Assembly (NCBI GenBank): GCA_036924285.1
Contig: JAYKYS010000014.1
Span: 3,286,001-3,350,000, forward strand
From: Asterella californica
Lineage: Eukaryota > Streptophyta > Marchantiopsida > Marchantiales > Aytoniaceae
Length of the DNA: 64,000 nucleotides
Direction of reading: 5' to 3'
Part shown: positions 34,101-46,543 of the stretch, in pieces
Layout: the number at the start of each line of letters is the position of its first letter
Position numbering within the stretch: position 1 is the first letter of the stretch
Position numbers and translations under genes: made by a program
The notes under the pieces: generated by a model
What the model was told of the DNA's origin: nothing
What the model saw: the letters and a program-made list of their open reading frames with translations, nothing else
Databases searched by the model: none

Positions 34101-35744
34101 CACCGTGTGACGCCAAATTGAGAGGTGGCACAGTCAAAAGTGGCGATGAAGGAGTGGCATTTCCCTTCGCTAGTACGGCACCTGCCTCAGCTGCAGCTTC
34201 AGTCATCAATTTGGCAGCTCTCAGTACTGCATCCGTGCTTTGAGGATTACCTTTACTCGCGCTGGGGGTTCCAGAGGCTCTCTTCCTGGCCTCTTCTTTG
34301 GCAGCAGCTATAGCGGACCTCCTTCCTCCAGCACTGCTGTCCTTCTCAGACCGAATACTTGCTGCAAAGTTCCTACCGGAGCTACCTTCGACCCCTTCGA
34401 AAACGAAAAGTCGAGCCTGCAGTGCAGCCTCATACGCTACCTTAGCCGCATCAGCAGCAGCCTTGGCGACCGATGCTGCCACCTTGACAGCATCTGCAGC
34501 TGACACATACTTGGCTTCACCGGCAAACAAACGATTTTGTAGTGCTTGTGAGTTCACCAGTTGGGACTCATGCTGGGCCGAATTAGCGGCGGACATGGCT
34601 TCTTCAAAACTGACTCTAGCTTGCTCCACCCAATTTGCAGTGTCCGTATGAAGGCTTTGTCTGGCAAGGCCATCTCTCCTCTCTACTATATTTGGAGCTA
34701 GAGGACTGGTGGGTGAGGTAGCACTCATAACCCCAGCTGCTGCAGAGCTCTCGTAGATCAGCCGGGAAGGAATTGGGAAATTTGGGTCCACTGTAGATGA
34801 AGGTGATGCTACTTGGGCAGCCGAGCCTTTCTTGGCTCGAGCCCGAGGCCGTGGAGTGGTTGTGGTGGCTTTCCTCTCTCTTGTCTTCCCGGCTCCTTTC
34901 TTCCTTTTCCGAGATCCTGGTTCCTCTTCTACATTAGCATCGATTCCCATAGACATGGGGGTAACACCTGTTGCAATCCCTCCATTGACAGGATGTGAGG
35001 GGTACTGTGTAGAATTAGGCATCATAATACTATGCGGAACACTTGTAAATGGCATGCTCATTGCACCTTCCTGAGACGAATGAGCAAAGTTAGTCGGATG
35101 AGAAGGAGTTGGCCAAGCAGCAGACTGAGGGGATGGATTCGGAAACGGAACGGCACCACATAGAGGGAGACGTTGCGCGGCGAACGGAGTTTTAAGCCAT
35201 GGATCTAACGAGGGCGACCTTGTGCCCGGCGTACGTCCGGCCTCATTCACCACAACAAATCCTTCCATTGGTGCCACTTGGGGACTGGCGGCTGACGTAC
35301 CAATAATGGTTCCGGACTCAGGTACCCGGTTAGCACCTGGCGGTAGGATTATACTACCGATAGTATTGACAGTCGTTGCAACAATATTACTAACCACAAC
35401 ATCCAGATTAACAGTTAAGTCTTCATTGACATCGATGGAAGGAGCATCTAAATGCACCACAGACAGATCAGCTGTGTCTGGCATTACTGCTGGATAAACC
35501 TCTTCTTTTAGTGACTGTTCAGCGACCCTACTAGGGGCAGTTGATGGAGTACCTGGCTCCAAAGTTTCTGGGAGAGCATTTTCTAGTTGCTCCCCTTCAG
35601 TCATGGTGACATCACCTTTATCCTTCGCGAGTTCTTCCTCTGCTTGTCTCTCGAGCTCACTTTGTTGCTTCAGAGCAGCCACTTGCCAATGCTGCTCCCA
35701 ATTCCATCCGGTTGTATTGCTCCGGTCTGATTCTTGACCAAAAG
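28110..35744 (-). CDS. Large nuclear protein with AT-hook and two Agenet (Tudor-like) domains, G2484-1-like; C-terminal part
   Basis: Agenet/Tudor-like modules in plants bind modified histone tails, so a chromatin or transcription role in the nucleus is inferred. Exons in transcript order: 35744-33763, 29915-29807, 29645-29441, 29236-29172, 29002-28890 and 28715-28110; phases agree. The 661-residue first exon has basic clusters (RKRKKGAGKTRERK), an Ala-rich helix (VAASVAKAAADAAKVAYEAA, near 34450) and an AT-hook RRGRPRKG near 34060. Its end, HLEEGSLVE, joins VMNDEEGLRGGWFSAQV to form the first Agenet module. VWAVGDRADAFVQDG, WWEGIVQSV and LRPSLVWKDGNWEQW form the second. The tail is Lys/Arg/Ser/Pro-rich. 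Order and spacing match the Arabidopsis G2484-1 family as I recall it. The stop at 28110 assumes the last gtatgt is not spliced. The upstream exons are uncertain. Confidence 0.85.
30625..30930 (+). repeat. R2 tandem array: three exact-period 77-bp units plus tail
   Basis: Units begin at 30625, 30702 and 30779, each starting aagta followed by atatattcat, and a truncated fourth starts at 30856. The period is exactly 77 bases with a few substitutions per unit. The tail (about 30866-30930) matches that of the single copy at 18563-18740. Confidence 0.85.
30955..31470. repeat. Dispersed repeat R1, copy A
   Basis: It opens with gatacacgggtaaagcagct and carries ggtttgagaagtcaacgaatg and agggtcagcacatttccaag. 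The end has the block tgtaggtattgagtaggtg and then a stretch rich in acctcaacc. It is nearly identical over its first 400 bases to copy D (41338-41740) and more diverged from copy B. Confidence 0.8.
31575..32075. repeat. Dispersed repeat R1, copy B
   Basis: Same block order as copy A in the same orientation, starting tactgatacacgag. Insertions and deletions break the shared minus-strand frame, so that frame is not under coding constraint. Confidence 0.8.
32290..32530. repeat. Dispersed repeat R1, partial copy C
   Basis: Only the 3' half is present, from cactgagtaggtgta through the blocks cacatgcacctcaacc and cacccaacagagaagg. It is the most diverged of the copies. Confidence 0.65.
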
Positions 35745-38700
35745 CTGCATGGACAGGACGTGGGCTCGTAATGTCAGAGGAGACACGCAGACATGGAACA
35801 TTTACTCCGTGACAGAACTCAAAACCAACTACCGGGCACAAGCCACAGCTCCAGCATTAAACTTATATTTCTTTCCGTCTGCCCCGGGAAGTCAAAACCA
35901 ACTAACCGAACACAAGGTAACGATGAAAGTCGTGGAAGCCTGAAACAAGCTAGATGGCAAACAGCAGGCATCACCCGTCAATTCAGACTGACTAACAAAG
36001 TGATCAGCTGCTCACAGAACTAGCCATCCACGTCTATTCATACCTACTGAAGTACTTAGAGCGAGAGTGGGTGTTCAAATATAAATGCGAGTTTCCCGGA
36101 AGGAGAGTCCGTGACGCCTTGGGGTATAGAACGGAAGGTCAAATATGCTAGCTGAATACGCAAATAAATCTTGACTAGATGAAAAATTAACTGTAGAGAA
36201 CATACACCTTGAAGACAACTGATGTGTGGAGAGAGTTGCGAATTAACCGAGACCCTAAAACGCAATTCCAGGAGTAATAGGGAAGATTGGCAAAAATATT
36301 CAAAAATAGTTAACGAATTCACCTACGCAACACCCGGCGTGTGAAGTTGAAAGGCTGAAAGTAAAAAGGGACGTAAACAATCCAACGACTGCGAGTAGCC
36401 GTGAATCGACAACTACTGCTGTCCCGTCATACCAACGCAAGGTTATACCCCTGGTTTCATTCATTTCAGATAATCCTTCCAAGGCATGTGAAACACATTG
36501 GCTACATTAGTCATCCAACTAACAGGATTGCGTTTTACCGAGCTAAGAACCGGTGGGCAAATCGCCCAACTCCGGACTGTTATCAAGGTACGAACAGGCA
36601 TACGACGTTCTGCACTCCACTCCTAGACTAATGGCGACATTGATGGACGCGAATATTGCGTTTCGGCTCAGCAACAGCAATCACTCACATGAAAACTCTC
36701 ATAATCCACGAGTATTGAGCGTGCGGTCCCCTGGAGATAAACCCAAGCAGGTTGCGATGCATTTCATTGATACCTGTAAGTGGGTATGTGTTCCACCAAA
36801 CGGATGTAGTTGAGCAAGCGAAGGCACTACTGTCACTCACGAAGTTACAAGGATAGTGATGTGATCTGAATGATCCGATTTAGTCGCTTATCCTCCCGTA
36901 GGAAGCGGTTCAGTGCGAAAGCCGCAGATGTCAGCGTCCAGGGGTTCATAAGTTTCCTTGCTTGAAGGCTGATCTGTGCCTCTCGGCCCAAGTATTCCGC
37001 ACATTTCTCGCCTGCAATCGACCAGAAGAAAGAGGCGCACAGAAGTTGGGAAGAATTTTGTTCTTGGTTCTCGTGTGGTACGAGTCGGGAACACGAAAGT
37101 AACGGAAACTGAGAAGGGTAGGATAAACCGACTGCCGCCAGTCCGGACATTCAGACGAGAGAGGGATACACAGCAGGGAACCAGGCAGGACTCAAGACAC
37201 TGACGTCCGAGCCGCCAACTCGCGGTCGCAAGATCAACCTGGCGTCGACATCGTATCGCCACGTGCCAGGTGTCCGGCCGTCAGTTACAACTCTTCCTGG
37301 AGCTATACTCTCTGGTGCTGCTCTTGTCTTCTATGTCCAGTCTAGGGCAAGAGTCCTGTGGGCCTTCTATTTCCAAGATTGATCAGACCGACGGAGTTTC
37401 AGTCACTCCGGCTTTTCGTCCGCAGGGCATCATCATCATGAGTGGACTGGGCCCATGTGCCATTGTGATTGTAGAGTAGGTAAGAGAGTCGTACATCCGA
37501 CAGGCTCGGTCCGAAGCAATAATCGCGTGGGCTGGATGCCTTGTATGGACGGAGGCACGAACAGAAACTTCCTCCAAGGAGGAACAGCGAGAAATGTTAA
37601 ATTAAGAAGTTACCCAGAAACGAATCATTCTCTCTCGCTTCTAGGGCGCCCGGCTCCTCCCCGCATCTGCGGGAAGGGGATGGCATGACATCCCTCGCGC
37701 TCGTGGTGGAAAGTAAATTATCGCAGCTCTCCTCCCACCGCACGGTTACTGGATTTCATACTCCGAATGGAACAGGAGCAACCCGAGGATTGAAGCCTGG
37801 GAAAAGGCGGGAACCATCCAAGCAGTAAATCGGGCAAGGAAGGGCTTCAAGCAAGAGGTCGTAACTGCTCCCGTCCTCCCGTATTCAACAACGGAAGTAG
37901 GGTTTTGATTGTAGGTCTGCCGACCTCCTGATTCAAGAACTCGTGTGCAAGCTGCCATACAGAATAGCAGGACGCAGACCCCGGAGGTACGTGATTACGT
38001 AGACCTCCGGTTTGAGAAGAGCAGTAACTCGGAGAAAGCCCGCCGGGACTTCTCATTTCCTCCTCCAGGAATTCGGCCGTCACGGTATGACAAGTGATCC
38101 CCCTCTCAATCCAGATTCGAGACGCTTGATTGTCTCTGAAATTCTGGTTACAAGTGAGCTGACCACACTGTAATTACCTCCGGCTAGGAATTGAACTGCA
38201 CACTATCCAGTCGGAGTCTACGCCGGGTACGATCTCATGTTCTCTCTGTTCTCATGCAGTCACCGGCGACATAGCGAAGTATCACCGGCGGATTCTACTC
38301 TCACAACCATCCACACAAAGCATCCGTGCCTCTACCAAGGAAAAACAAGGTCAGCTACCTCCAAGCGGATCACCATCCATCACTTCACGATTACTTGAGC
38401 AATGTGCAGCAGGAAAAGTATGCTCTGTATGACACTGAACAAGAGAGACGCCGCCCTCACTGACATTCCATGAGAGGTACGTGCTGCTGTTCGAGGCTGT
38501 TCAGGTTGCATACATAACGTGAGTTGCGCTACGTGAACAAGACGTAAGTAAAACCATACAATCGCTTGTCCCCATGGTTGTGTAATACATGCCACGGAGT
38601 GAAGAAAACGTTTGTGGAACACACGAGACTCGTACTCTCGAAAGATAGGTGTCAGCAGACAAAAACTCCCAAGAAAGACAGGAAATAAAGACGGGTGGCA

Positions 38701-41337
38701 GTTGAGATTCGATCGGGAAGGTGGACACCTTCAACCGCTAAGTTAAACCATCAGTCTGCTAGAATTCACATAGGCAATATTTCGACCCGAATCTTCACAG
38801 AAGGCTCATACTGAATCTTGCAAGCATTGAGAAGATTAGAGAACACAAGAACACATTAGATTAGAGAACACAAGAACTCGACGAAAAGGGACCTGACTTG
38901 ACTGTTCAGCAGATCTGATACCTGGGTCCAGGAATCTGCCTAGAAGTTCTGGTCGGAACTAGCGAAGAAAAAACAGAAGGACTGCAAGAGACAAAGTGTG
39001 GGAGAATGTCTTCTCGAATTTGAAGTCAAGAACGGGACCACTCTTAGAAAAGATACCCACTGCGAGGATATTGTACTCGGACGAGAGAAGATAGTAGAAC
39101 GTGCATTCCCGTTTATCATTCCCTAAATAATTACCCCATCTCGAGGTGGGTTAATGGTTTAAGTGCCTACCAGTCCGGCGAAGTACGTCCCCGAATGCAG
39201 GACAGCAACAAGGCTACCAACTTACAAAATGCAGTTACGAGCAACTACTAGACCCCGGGATCTTTAGGCTAGCTTACGAGCTAAAGAAACCGGAATCAGG
39301 CGATATCCGGATAAAGAAAGTCTCGACGCTTACTCCCAAGCCTATGCCACATTATAGTAAACCGAGGTACTCTACATTTATTCAACATGGCTGAGGTATG
39401 CCTACCTCAGTACCGGGGCTTCGGACCAGAATACACATTCAGGCGGGAAAAGGGAAACCGGGACGTAGAGACCTGCTCTAACCCCACTAAAAGGAGCATC
39501 TATTGGCTTCGCCCCTGGCAAGTACATAAAAGCAAGTAACTGTGGAGGCCGCAACTGTGTGGCCAGACGGTCGTCCACACAAATGGGGGCATCAAACACA
39601 CAGATTCGGTGTTAAGAAACAATGTCCAGAAATAACCCGGATCAAACCATCGACATGATCAGTCATTACAAACAGAAAACCATTTCTACCAAACGAATGG
39701 TAGTAACGTCACTCCTCACGAAATAAAGTGGTTGCATGATCCCTCCCTCGCAGGCTCCTATCGAGGTACAAACTCAAAAGAGGAAAGAAACCCAACGGTC
39801 GTTCATCTGACGTATCAAAGGCCGAGGTTATCGGCTTCGTCTCAAATCCCTGTCCGAGAGAAGATCTAAAGTTGCCAACGCTTCCTTCGGAGCCGAAAAA
39901 GTAGTGTACCATTTGGCCCAAATATGCAAGAATTCTCCCTATCGTCTACCTCGTCTGGAACATAGTGCACGCGCAGTGTAACACTATCTAGAGCATGAAT
40001 TCAAAAATCAGAGGAATTATCTGAACTTTTTCTTCCGCATCACGTAAGATGAGTTTTGAGAGCGGATTGTTCAAGCTCTTTACATACACATATCCTTGAT
40101 GGCTCTCACCAACAGCCCGCAGGTGACACGGGTCGTCAAGGTTGGATCCTACCCTGAACCTTCCAAAGTCACAGGTTTCAACGGACAAACTTGTGGGTTG
40201 ACTATACCAACCCACTTCTTACTTCGCAAAACTGCCTGCAAACAATGGCTACTGATCATCAAGTAGAAACATCCACTTCCAACGCAAGCGTCCGTCCATA
40301 ACACGCGTTGCATCATCTCATTCCCGCGATAAGTGCAGTCTGATCAGACTATTCATCTACCGCTGTTCTTGTAGCACTAGGTACATGAAGACTTCAAGAC
40401 AAATTGCAGACTAGAACATAGCGCAGGCAGCGTGTATCGAGAAACGTTCCACGAACAACACATCATGGGGCATACCAGTCACACTACGAGCTCAACAGAC
40501 GATTAAGTGAACACGGAAACTTCGCACCTACTCATGAGATATCAGATACCAAAAATGAGAGACGATCGCTGTTGTGAGGTCGACTCTAGAGATGAGACTC
40601 CCGAGAAAATCTACAAGGTCTGATTACTAGCGGGCCTACACCAAAACGGACTGCTAATACATCAAGACTGACTGACTGAGACACGACCAGGGACACAACG
40701 GTGTTTTTCTCCATTGTAACTAGGAACACAACGGTCATGTGAAGGTAGGCAAGAATGACTGATCAAGAACAGAAAAAGGCGGATCGAGGTAAAGCAAATT
40801 GAAACACTGAAACATGCAGACAGGTAATACTGACAGAACTGAGAGGCATGTCATGAGAAAAGTCCCAGAATGGACTAAACAAGCCTACTTGGGGTGGCCT
40901 GAGGTGAAATCACCGTAAGAAAAGAGGAACAAGACAAAACGTGTACACTAGGCTTTCATTTACCCCGCCGGTAAGCCTCGTGAAAGTGGGTTCCACTGTC
41001 AATCTACAATCAACGCAGCATGGTGCCAAGCACTCTCACCAAGACATTAGTCAAGACCAACGTCCTGTCCACCTGAGAATGCTCTTTAAGACAATGGATC
41101 ACGCCCAACGTTGATACGAAGCTCCAAAGCAGCTTAAGACAAAGCAGCTGAAGACAAACCCAGTCATATCGAGTAGTAACCTCTCGCAGAGCAAATCGAC
41201 ATACGGAAAGAAGAAGCCTCCACATTCTCCAGAAAGTGAAGGCTTTAGAAGAGAAGCAAGAACGTAACTACAGGACCTGCGCGCAGGTGACCGTACAAAG
41301 CATCTGGACGATGCAAATCTGAAGTAAAACCCGCAGA

Positions 41338-41740
41338 CAGTATATATTGATACACGGGTAAAGCAGCTTTCAAAGAAAACAGTGACTTCGACCGCACATT
41401 AAAGGTAACCCCAAAATAATTTTGATTAAGTACAAGGTGAGTAACGAAGAGTGGTAACATGTATGCTGACTTGGTTTGAGAAGTCAACGAATGAATATAA
41501 CCGAAATGTGTAGGGTCAGCACATTTCCAAGATGGTACCTCCTGGTGGCAGTAGGACAAAATACACGTATAAATGCGATGCCTAACGAGCTGAGCGAGAA
41601 AACAACTATTATCGGTAATAATTGAGCCAGCAAACGCAACAGCTACAGTGTCAACCCAGAAGAAAGTAGAGGTTAGAAGCAAATCTCCCAACAAAGGTCG
41701 CGGACACAGCTGTAGGTATTGAGTAGACAATATAGCAACA
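41338..41740. repeat. Dispersed repeat R1, copy D
   Basis: It matches copy A (30955 onward) almost base for base from tatatattgatacacgggta to tgtaggtattgagtag, then stops abruptly. Same orientation as copies A-C, about 10 kb away. Confidence 0.8.
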
Positions 41741-41989
41741 CTGACCTATCATGGCGAGCAAAAAGTACCATATTGGTGGAAACTGGTTCACGGGTCCAAC
41801 CTAAGTTGCTAAAATACTGTTCATACCAAAAAATCAACCTCTAAAATGCAGAAGGTGAATGAAAGCTATGTTAAACCAACAAGATTTGACAAGGAACGTT
41901 GTTAAGTTACGGTTTGCCAACTAAGTCGGAGTTGAACTCCAAAGAAGGCTGTTCGGTCTACTCGGGGCTGAGCCAAATGAGCAGACGAG

Positions 41990-42080
41990 TTATATTCATA
42001 CGTTGAGAATGGCCGATGTTCTCAAGGATCACTCTCTAGTATGAGGTAACACGCAATTAGCCCGGCCAAGTACATAGTAA
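41990..42080 (+). repeat. R2 fragment
   Basis: The segment atattcatacgttgagaatg through ggccaagtacatagtaag matches one R2 unit with several substitutions. Confidence 0.65.
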
Positions 42081-42324
42081 GAAAAGTTAATTCGGAAGTC
42101 TTTTTCGCCCAAGACGCCGCGTGATCGTGCATCTCACGAGGACACAGCGAGGTTTGCAAATGTAGTATCCTGTTTGTCCAGGAGCATACAAAAGATTTAT
42201 GGTCGACTTGATAAGAAGGGAAATACCGTAATTTTACTCAGACTCCTTGACTCCTAACAGAGCAGAAATCTGCCTCATTGCGCTGGGTTTTTATCAATGC
42301 TAAGGGACTTCCGGACTTTAGTTA

Positions 42325-42645
42325 GGAGACTGCCGAATAATTTTGAGAGGCAAAAGTTTCGGGAGAAAATCCGAATGAAACGTATCAATTGCTCGGCACT
42401 GCTGCCGAGCAGCAACTAGGAGTTTCAGAATTTGTCCCGAGAAATTCCAGGGATCGGAAAACTGCCGAAATGGAGTTAGGACATCCAGACGTACTTCCGA
42501 CTAAATTTTCAGCATTCCAGCTTACTGTCGAATGGTAAATTCGGCAGTTTCGAGAGTTCGAACCACTGTCCCCGCGTCTGGTTCAACTTTCGGAAACCGA
42601 CTGCAACACCCGTCAAAAACTTCCGGGAAACTGCCGTTTTAAATT
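42325..42645. repeat. Cluster of CTGCCGAA-type motifs on both strands
   Basis: ctgccgaa or its reverse complement ttcggcag, with close variants, occurs near 42331, 42411, 42470, 42526, 42541 and 42633. One site is a perfect hairpin (gctcggca ctgc tgccgagc, about 42393-42412). No coding evidence. Confidence 0.5.
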
Positions 42646-44247
42646 TCAAGTCTCAGCAGGTTGCGGGGATGATGCAATATACGGAGAACCTCCCGGATAC
42701 CACCAAAATTTCCGGCCGTATGGTTAAAGTTTCAACTACCAAATTCACGGGAAATCCTTCCCCAACACTGGTTCCGATAGTTGCTTGGACCGTAACTTGA
42801 AGTTGTAGTAACCAAAGATTCGTTACAGTTCACAGATGAAGCAGCGAATTGTTACAAGGAAAGGCACAATGAGACTTCATAGAATCCATACCTTCTGGAT
42901 CGTCTTGAAAGGCAGTCAACATGAGGTTGTGCTCTGGCAACACTCCTTTGCTGTTCCACACTCCAAATACGCGAGGTGAGAAACTTACGATAGGTTTCTA
43001 GCACTTGGAATGCTACTATCAAGGACATCACCAGACGACCCACTGTCCACATAGTCCTCAACACGGAGAAATGAACCAACAAAACAGAGATCAACCAAAA
43101 GATGACAATTATAAAGGAAACACTTACATAAGATCACCATAAATGAGAATCTGCGCTCGCAGTTGAGTTTGTTGCACCTCGCTAAAACTTGACGTCTCTA
43201 CACAGGCAACCGAGTGTATTCACTAACTCGTTAATGTGCTCAGAAATCTAAGCCACTTAGCCATCTCCAGGTCTTGACCACAAGGAAAGGAGAAATTGCA
43301 CTCAAGAAAGTGTGGGGATTTCTTTGAAGCATATTCACATACTCGGAGCTACTAACGCTACCTGACCTCAGTTAGAGGAAACCCAGAATCATAATATGGA
43401 TGTGAACTTGGTGCTCAGCGTAACAGACAACTATGTGATAACATGCTGTAATACTGGGCAAGCTTCGGATCCATCTCTCTAATGAAGGAGGTTGTCCACT
43501 CCGTCACGTAAGAGAAGAGGACAGCGGCAGCTAATACTTGCCAGAAGGAAAGAACTTAAGTCAGTGCTGACAAAAGGAGCGTCTCACCATCTGTATGAAC
43601 ATTTGCCCTAAGTATGCGAAGCTACCGGATTCAGGTGACCACAGCGGATGTTAAATACTTCCATAAAAGATGGTGCATTCAACGAGCCCATTTTAAATGG
43701 TGCAACCTTCACACAGCATCTTACCCGCCGGCATGTTCGAGTGGCTACTTCTCAGGCAATTTTAGACCTTATATCGACAGAATCATCTAGAAAATAGTAG
43801 CCGGTTGTATATGCGGACACCTGAACTTGTCATAAAACTCCTTAGAGCAAGTCAGCTGATGTACCACCGCAATATCAACGACAGACGATGGAAGTAGCCA
43901 GGTACCTATTGTAGTACATCACTGGAAACAACAGCCACTTGATCTATACCACCGACTGAGTTCTTCTTTTCTGGGGGAGAAATATCTCGACTGAACGAAG
44001 AATTAGGATCAAGGAAGTCCTCCAATTGGGTAGAGGCCCGACGATGAGTCAAGAATGAAGTAATACTCAGAATCTTTGATGACACGCGCTGTTCATCTCC
44101 CTCAACCATAAGGAAGAGCAACAGCGGGGGCCTACTACGCCACAGCTATCTCCTGTATATGGGTGTTAGGACACCAGAATCTCCCTACTAAAATTCTTCA
44201 GCTTACGATACAACGAAGACCAAGTGAGAGTACTTATGAAGCCTAAC

Positions 44248-44699
44248 CTCCAACGACACCTTCTGCGGTGTACCCGCTCTGGTCACCAGGAGCTTCTTCG
44301 AGAACCCCTTCTAGAGTCCTTTCTTGTAACTCATCTTCTTGAACATACTCATTCACACCGTCGCCAGCTCCTTGAGCTGACGGTGCTGTGAGCTCACCAT
44401 GGCCCACATCTGTGGTGCCATATGCACAGTAGACTCTCATCGTTTCGACCGAAGCCAAATCACCTCCTGCACCAACTTCGCCTTCTTGAAGCACCATCTC
44501 TCCTTCACTTATATCCTGAACCTCATGTTCACCGCCTCCGGCAACCCTATCGATGTCCATTCCTACATTTGAATCTCCAACATTCTGAGCCAGCTCTTCG
44601 TGTGAAACGCTCATCCCCGCTTGAGCCGCCGTATGAAACTGTCCATCCAGCTGCGGGTCAACAGATTGACCCCCACCTCCTACGTCCACAATACCTTCC
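44248..44699 (-). CDS. Probable upstream exon of the Agenet-domain gene (acidic, low complexity)
   Basis: A 452-base exon with acceptor gagcag|ggaagg and donor ggag|gttagg encodes about 150 residues rich in Glu, Gly, Val and Asp (GMDIDRVAGGGEHEVQ, SEGEMVLQEGEVGAGG). It matches no domain, but long acidic regions lie N-terminal to the Agenet modules in this family. Frame, splice sites and strand fit the same transcription unit. Linkage to the exon at 35744 is inferred. It could instead belong to a separate small gene. Confidence 0.45.
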
Positions 44700-45058
44700 C
44701 TGCTCGAAGGTCAGACCAAATCAAGATTTTAACATAAAACCCGAACAAAAGATACGGCGAAGAAGAAATGCAAGCCAGCTATCCGTGAGGTAACGTCCAG
44801 CTCAAGATCGAGGTCCTCATAATTAGGCAATGCCCCGTGCTGCATCCGGACACACTTTAAAACTAAAGCCAGTGCTGCCGAGAAATTTCGACTCGAAACC
44901 TCAACCTGACCGTACAACAATTAACTATCCTTGGATACTTCGCGACAGGAACTCAACTGCTGCATTCTTGGGCTTGCATCGAATGTTACTGCATGAATGT
45001 GACGGGAACGTAGCTTCTGCTGGCAGGAAATTGTTAGAGACTCAAGCAGTCAAGGCTA

Positions 45059-45280
<222 letters not shown>

Positions 45281-46418
45281 TTAAAACAGCTCTTCGTTGT
45301 ATGTATCTACTGCATAACTTCCCATTAACCTGTTGTCAATAATACACGCTTGACTAAAAGTTTCACGCAGGCACCAGGGTAGCAGTAACGAATACGAGTC
45401 ATGCGACAGCTGAAGCGCCTAATTTAACTTCTACCTCCTAGTGTGTTAACAATATTGACCCCATGGAGGTGGCGAGCTCCCGTTCAGCCGTCGTCAGGGT
45501 GGTTTCCTACGATAATCAGGTTTAAATACTCTGCAAAAAACCCCAATATGCTTCAACACACTCCAGTTGTGGTCGACATTTCAGGGACCCTCATGCCTGG
45601 AGTCCGCATATTGTCTACCATGCATGCCAAGAAACCACAGAGAGCATCTTCCTACCGCATGTAATCCTTAATCGCGTGCTACGCATGGTCGTAATCGAAT
45701 CATATCCGTATCTCGCTACACCAGAAAGCTCGTTAAGCCTGAAAGTTTCTGCTTTATCCCGCTACCTTGCAGTGATGGTACCGAAGATGTTTTCCAGGTG
45801 TGTTGGTCTCGACATAACTGACGGAGCACAACTCCTCTCTTAAACAGGTGGATAATACATTGTTCAGCGTACCCGGAGAGCATGAAGAGCACAGGAAGCA
45901 TCCTCTTCTTTCAAACTGAGAACTTCACACCATATAACCGTCAAGGTAGAAGGGTCCACAAGTTTCCTTCAGCCATGCACTTCTACGGATATGAGCTTGC
46001 CCCCATTCAAGTATACCAGTCGAGAACAGTCTCACCTGAAAGAGGAAGCTAAAAGAGTTTCAAGATTCACTGGCTGATTATCTTGTCGCCTGAAGAGACC
46101 AGAGATTCCTAATTTTTTAAGGCTTCGCCTGAGCACTTCGAATTTTACAAGGTGGTGGTATGTATATTTAACTCACTCCCTCAGTTCAGCAGTTAATTTC
46201 ATTAGTCACTTCCAGCTCAAAACCAAGAGGAGGACAGAACCCAATCGCTCTTCGATGAAAGATATTCTCGGGCGCGAGAAGCATGGCCCATGTTTCAACA
46301 AAATATTATTCTTGAGCGCGGCTGGTGTTAATGGTGTCGTGAAAATAAAGAAATGGACTTAGAATAATGTGCCTCCGTACTCCTCCGTGGATAGCGGAAA
46401 CGAATTTCTAAACAGTAC

Positions 46419-46543
46419 CTTGAAGGAGCTCGATGGTCCGAATGTGACGAATCTAATTTATCCTCGTTGTCTTCGTCGTCGTCATACTGCACAAGCTGTG
46501 TTGTGCTTATGACAGTATCCCTTCCAAAACTTTTTGACCCCAT
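46419..46543 (-). CDS. Candidate first coding exon of the Agenet-domain gene
   Basis: The frame starts MGSKSFGRDTVIS and runs into QYDDDEDNEDKLDSSHSD before a donor at 46419/46418 (tcaag|gtactg). The run YDDDEDNED recalls the MDYDDNDF start of Arabidopsis G2484-1. An acceptor (gtgcag) at 46487 allows a shorter exon, 46419-46486. The next exon could not be fixed; a segment near 44850 (HGALPNYEDLDLELD) resembles the family but is out of phase with 44248-44699. Confidence 0.35.

Larger units (their letters stand above)
35745..44247. other. No supported exon; introns or spacer of the Agenet gene, with repeats
   Basis: I looked on the minus strand for the conserved middle of the G2484-1 family and did not find it. 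A minus-strand frame at 43906-44121 (including EGDEQRVSSKILSITSFL) looks protein-like, but its splice phases do not fit the neighbouring exon. The stretch holds R1 copy D, an R2 fragment and the CTGCCGAA cluster. Weak tRNA-like (SINE-head) sequences occur near 38700-38750 and 39140-39200. Confidence 0.45.

Noticed and set aside
33869..34651. Several plus-strand ORFs up to 124 codons
   Set aside because: They are antisense shadows of the long exon at 33763-35744. The Ala/Ser-rich composition mirrors the Ala-rich helix.
38690..38750. tRNA-like sequence on the minus strand, with box A-like and box B-like motifs
   Set aside because: Too short for a tRNA and the acceptor arms do not pair. It could be a SINE head, but no target duplication or tail was found.
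44820..44880. HGALPNYEDLDLELD segment on the minus strand, resembling the N terminus of G2484-1
   Set aside because: No splice phase joins it in frame to 44248-44699, so it was left out of the gene model.
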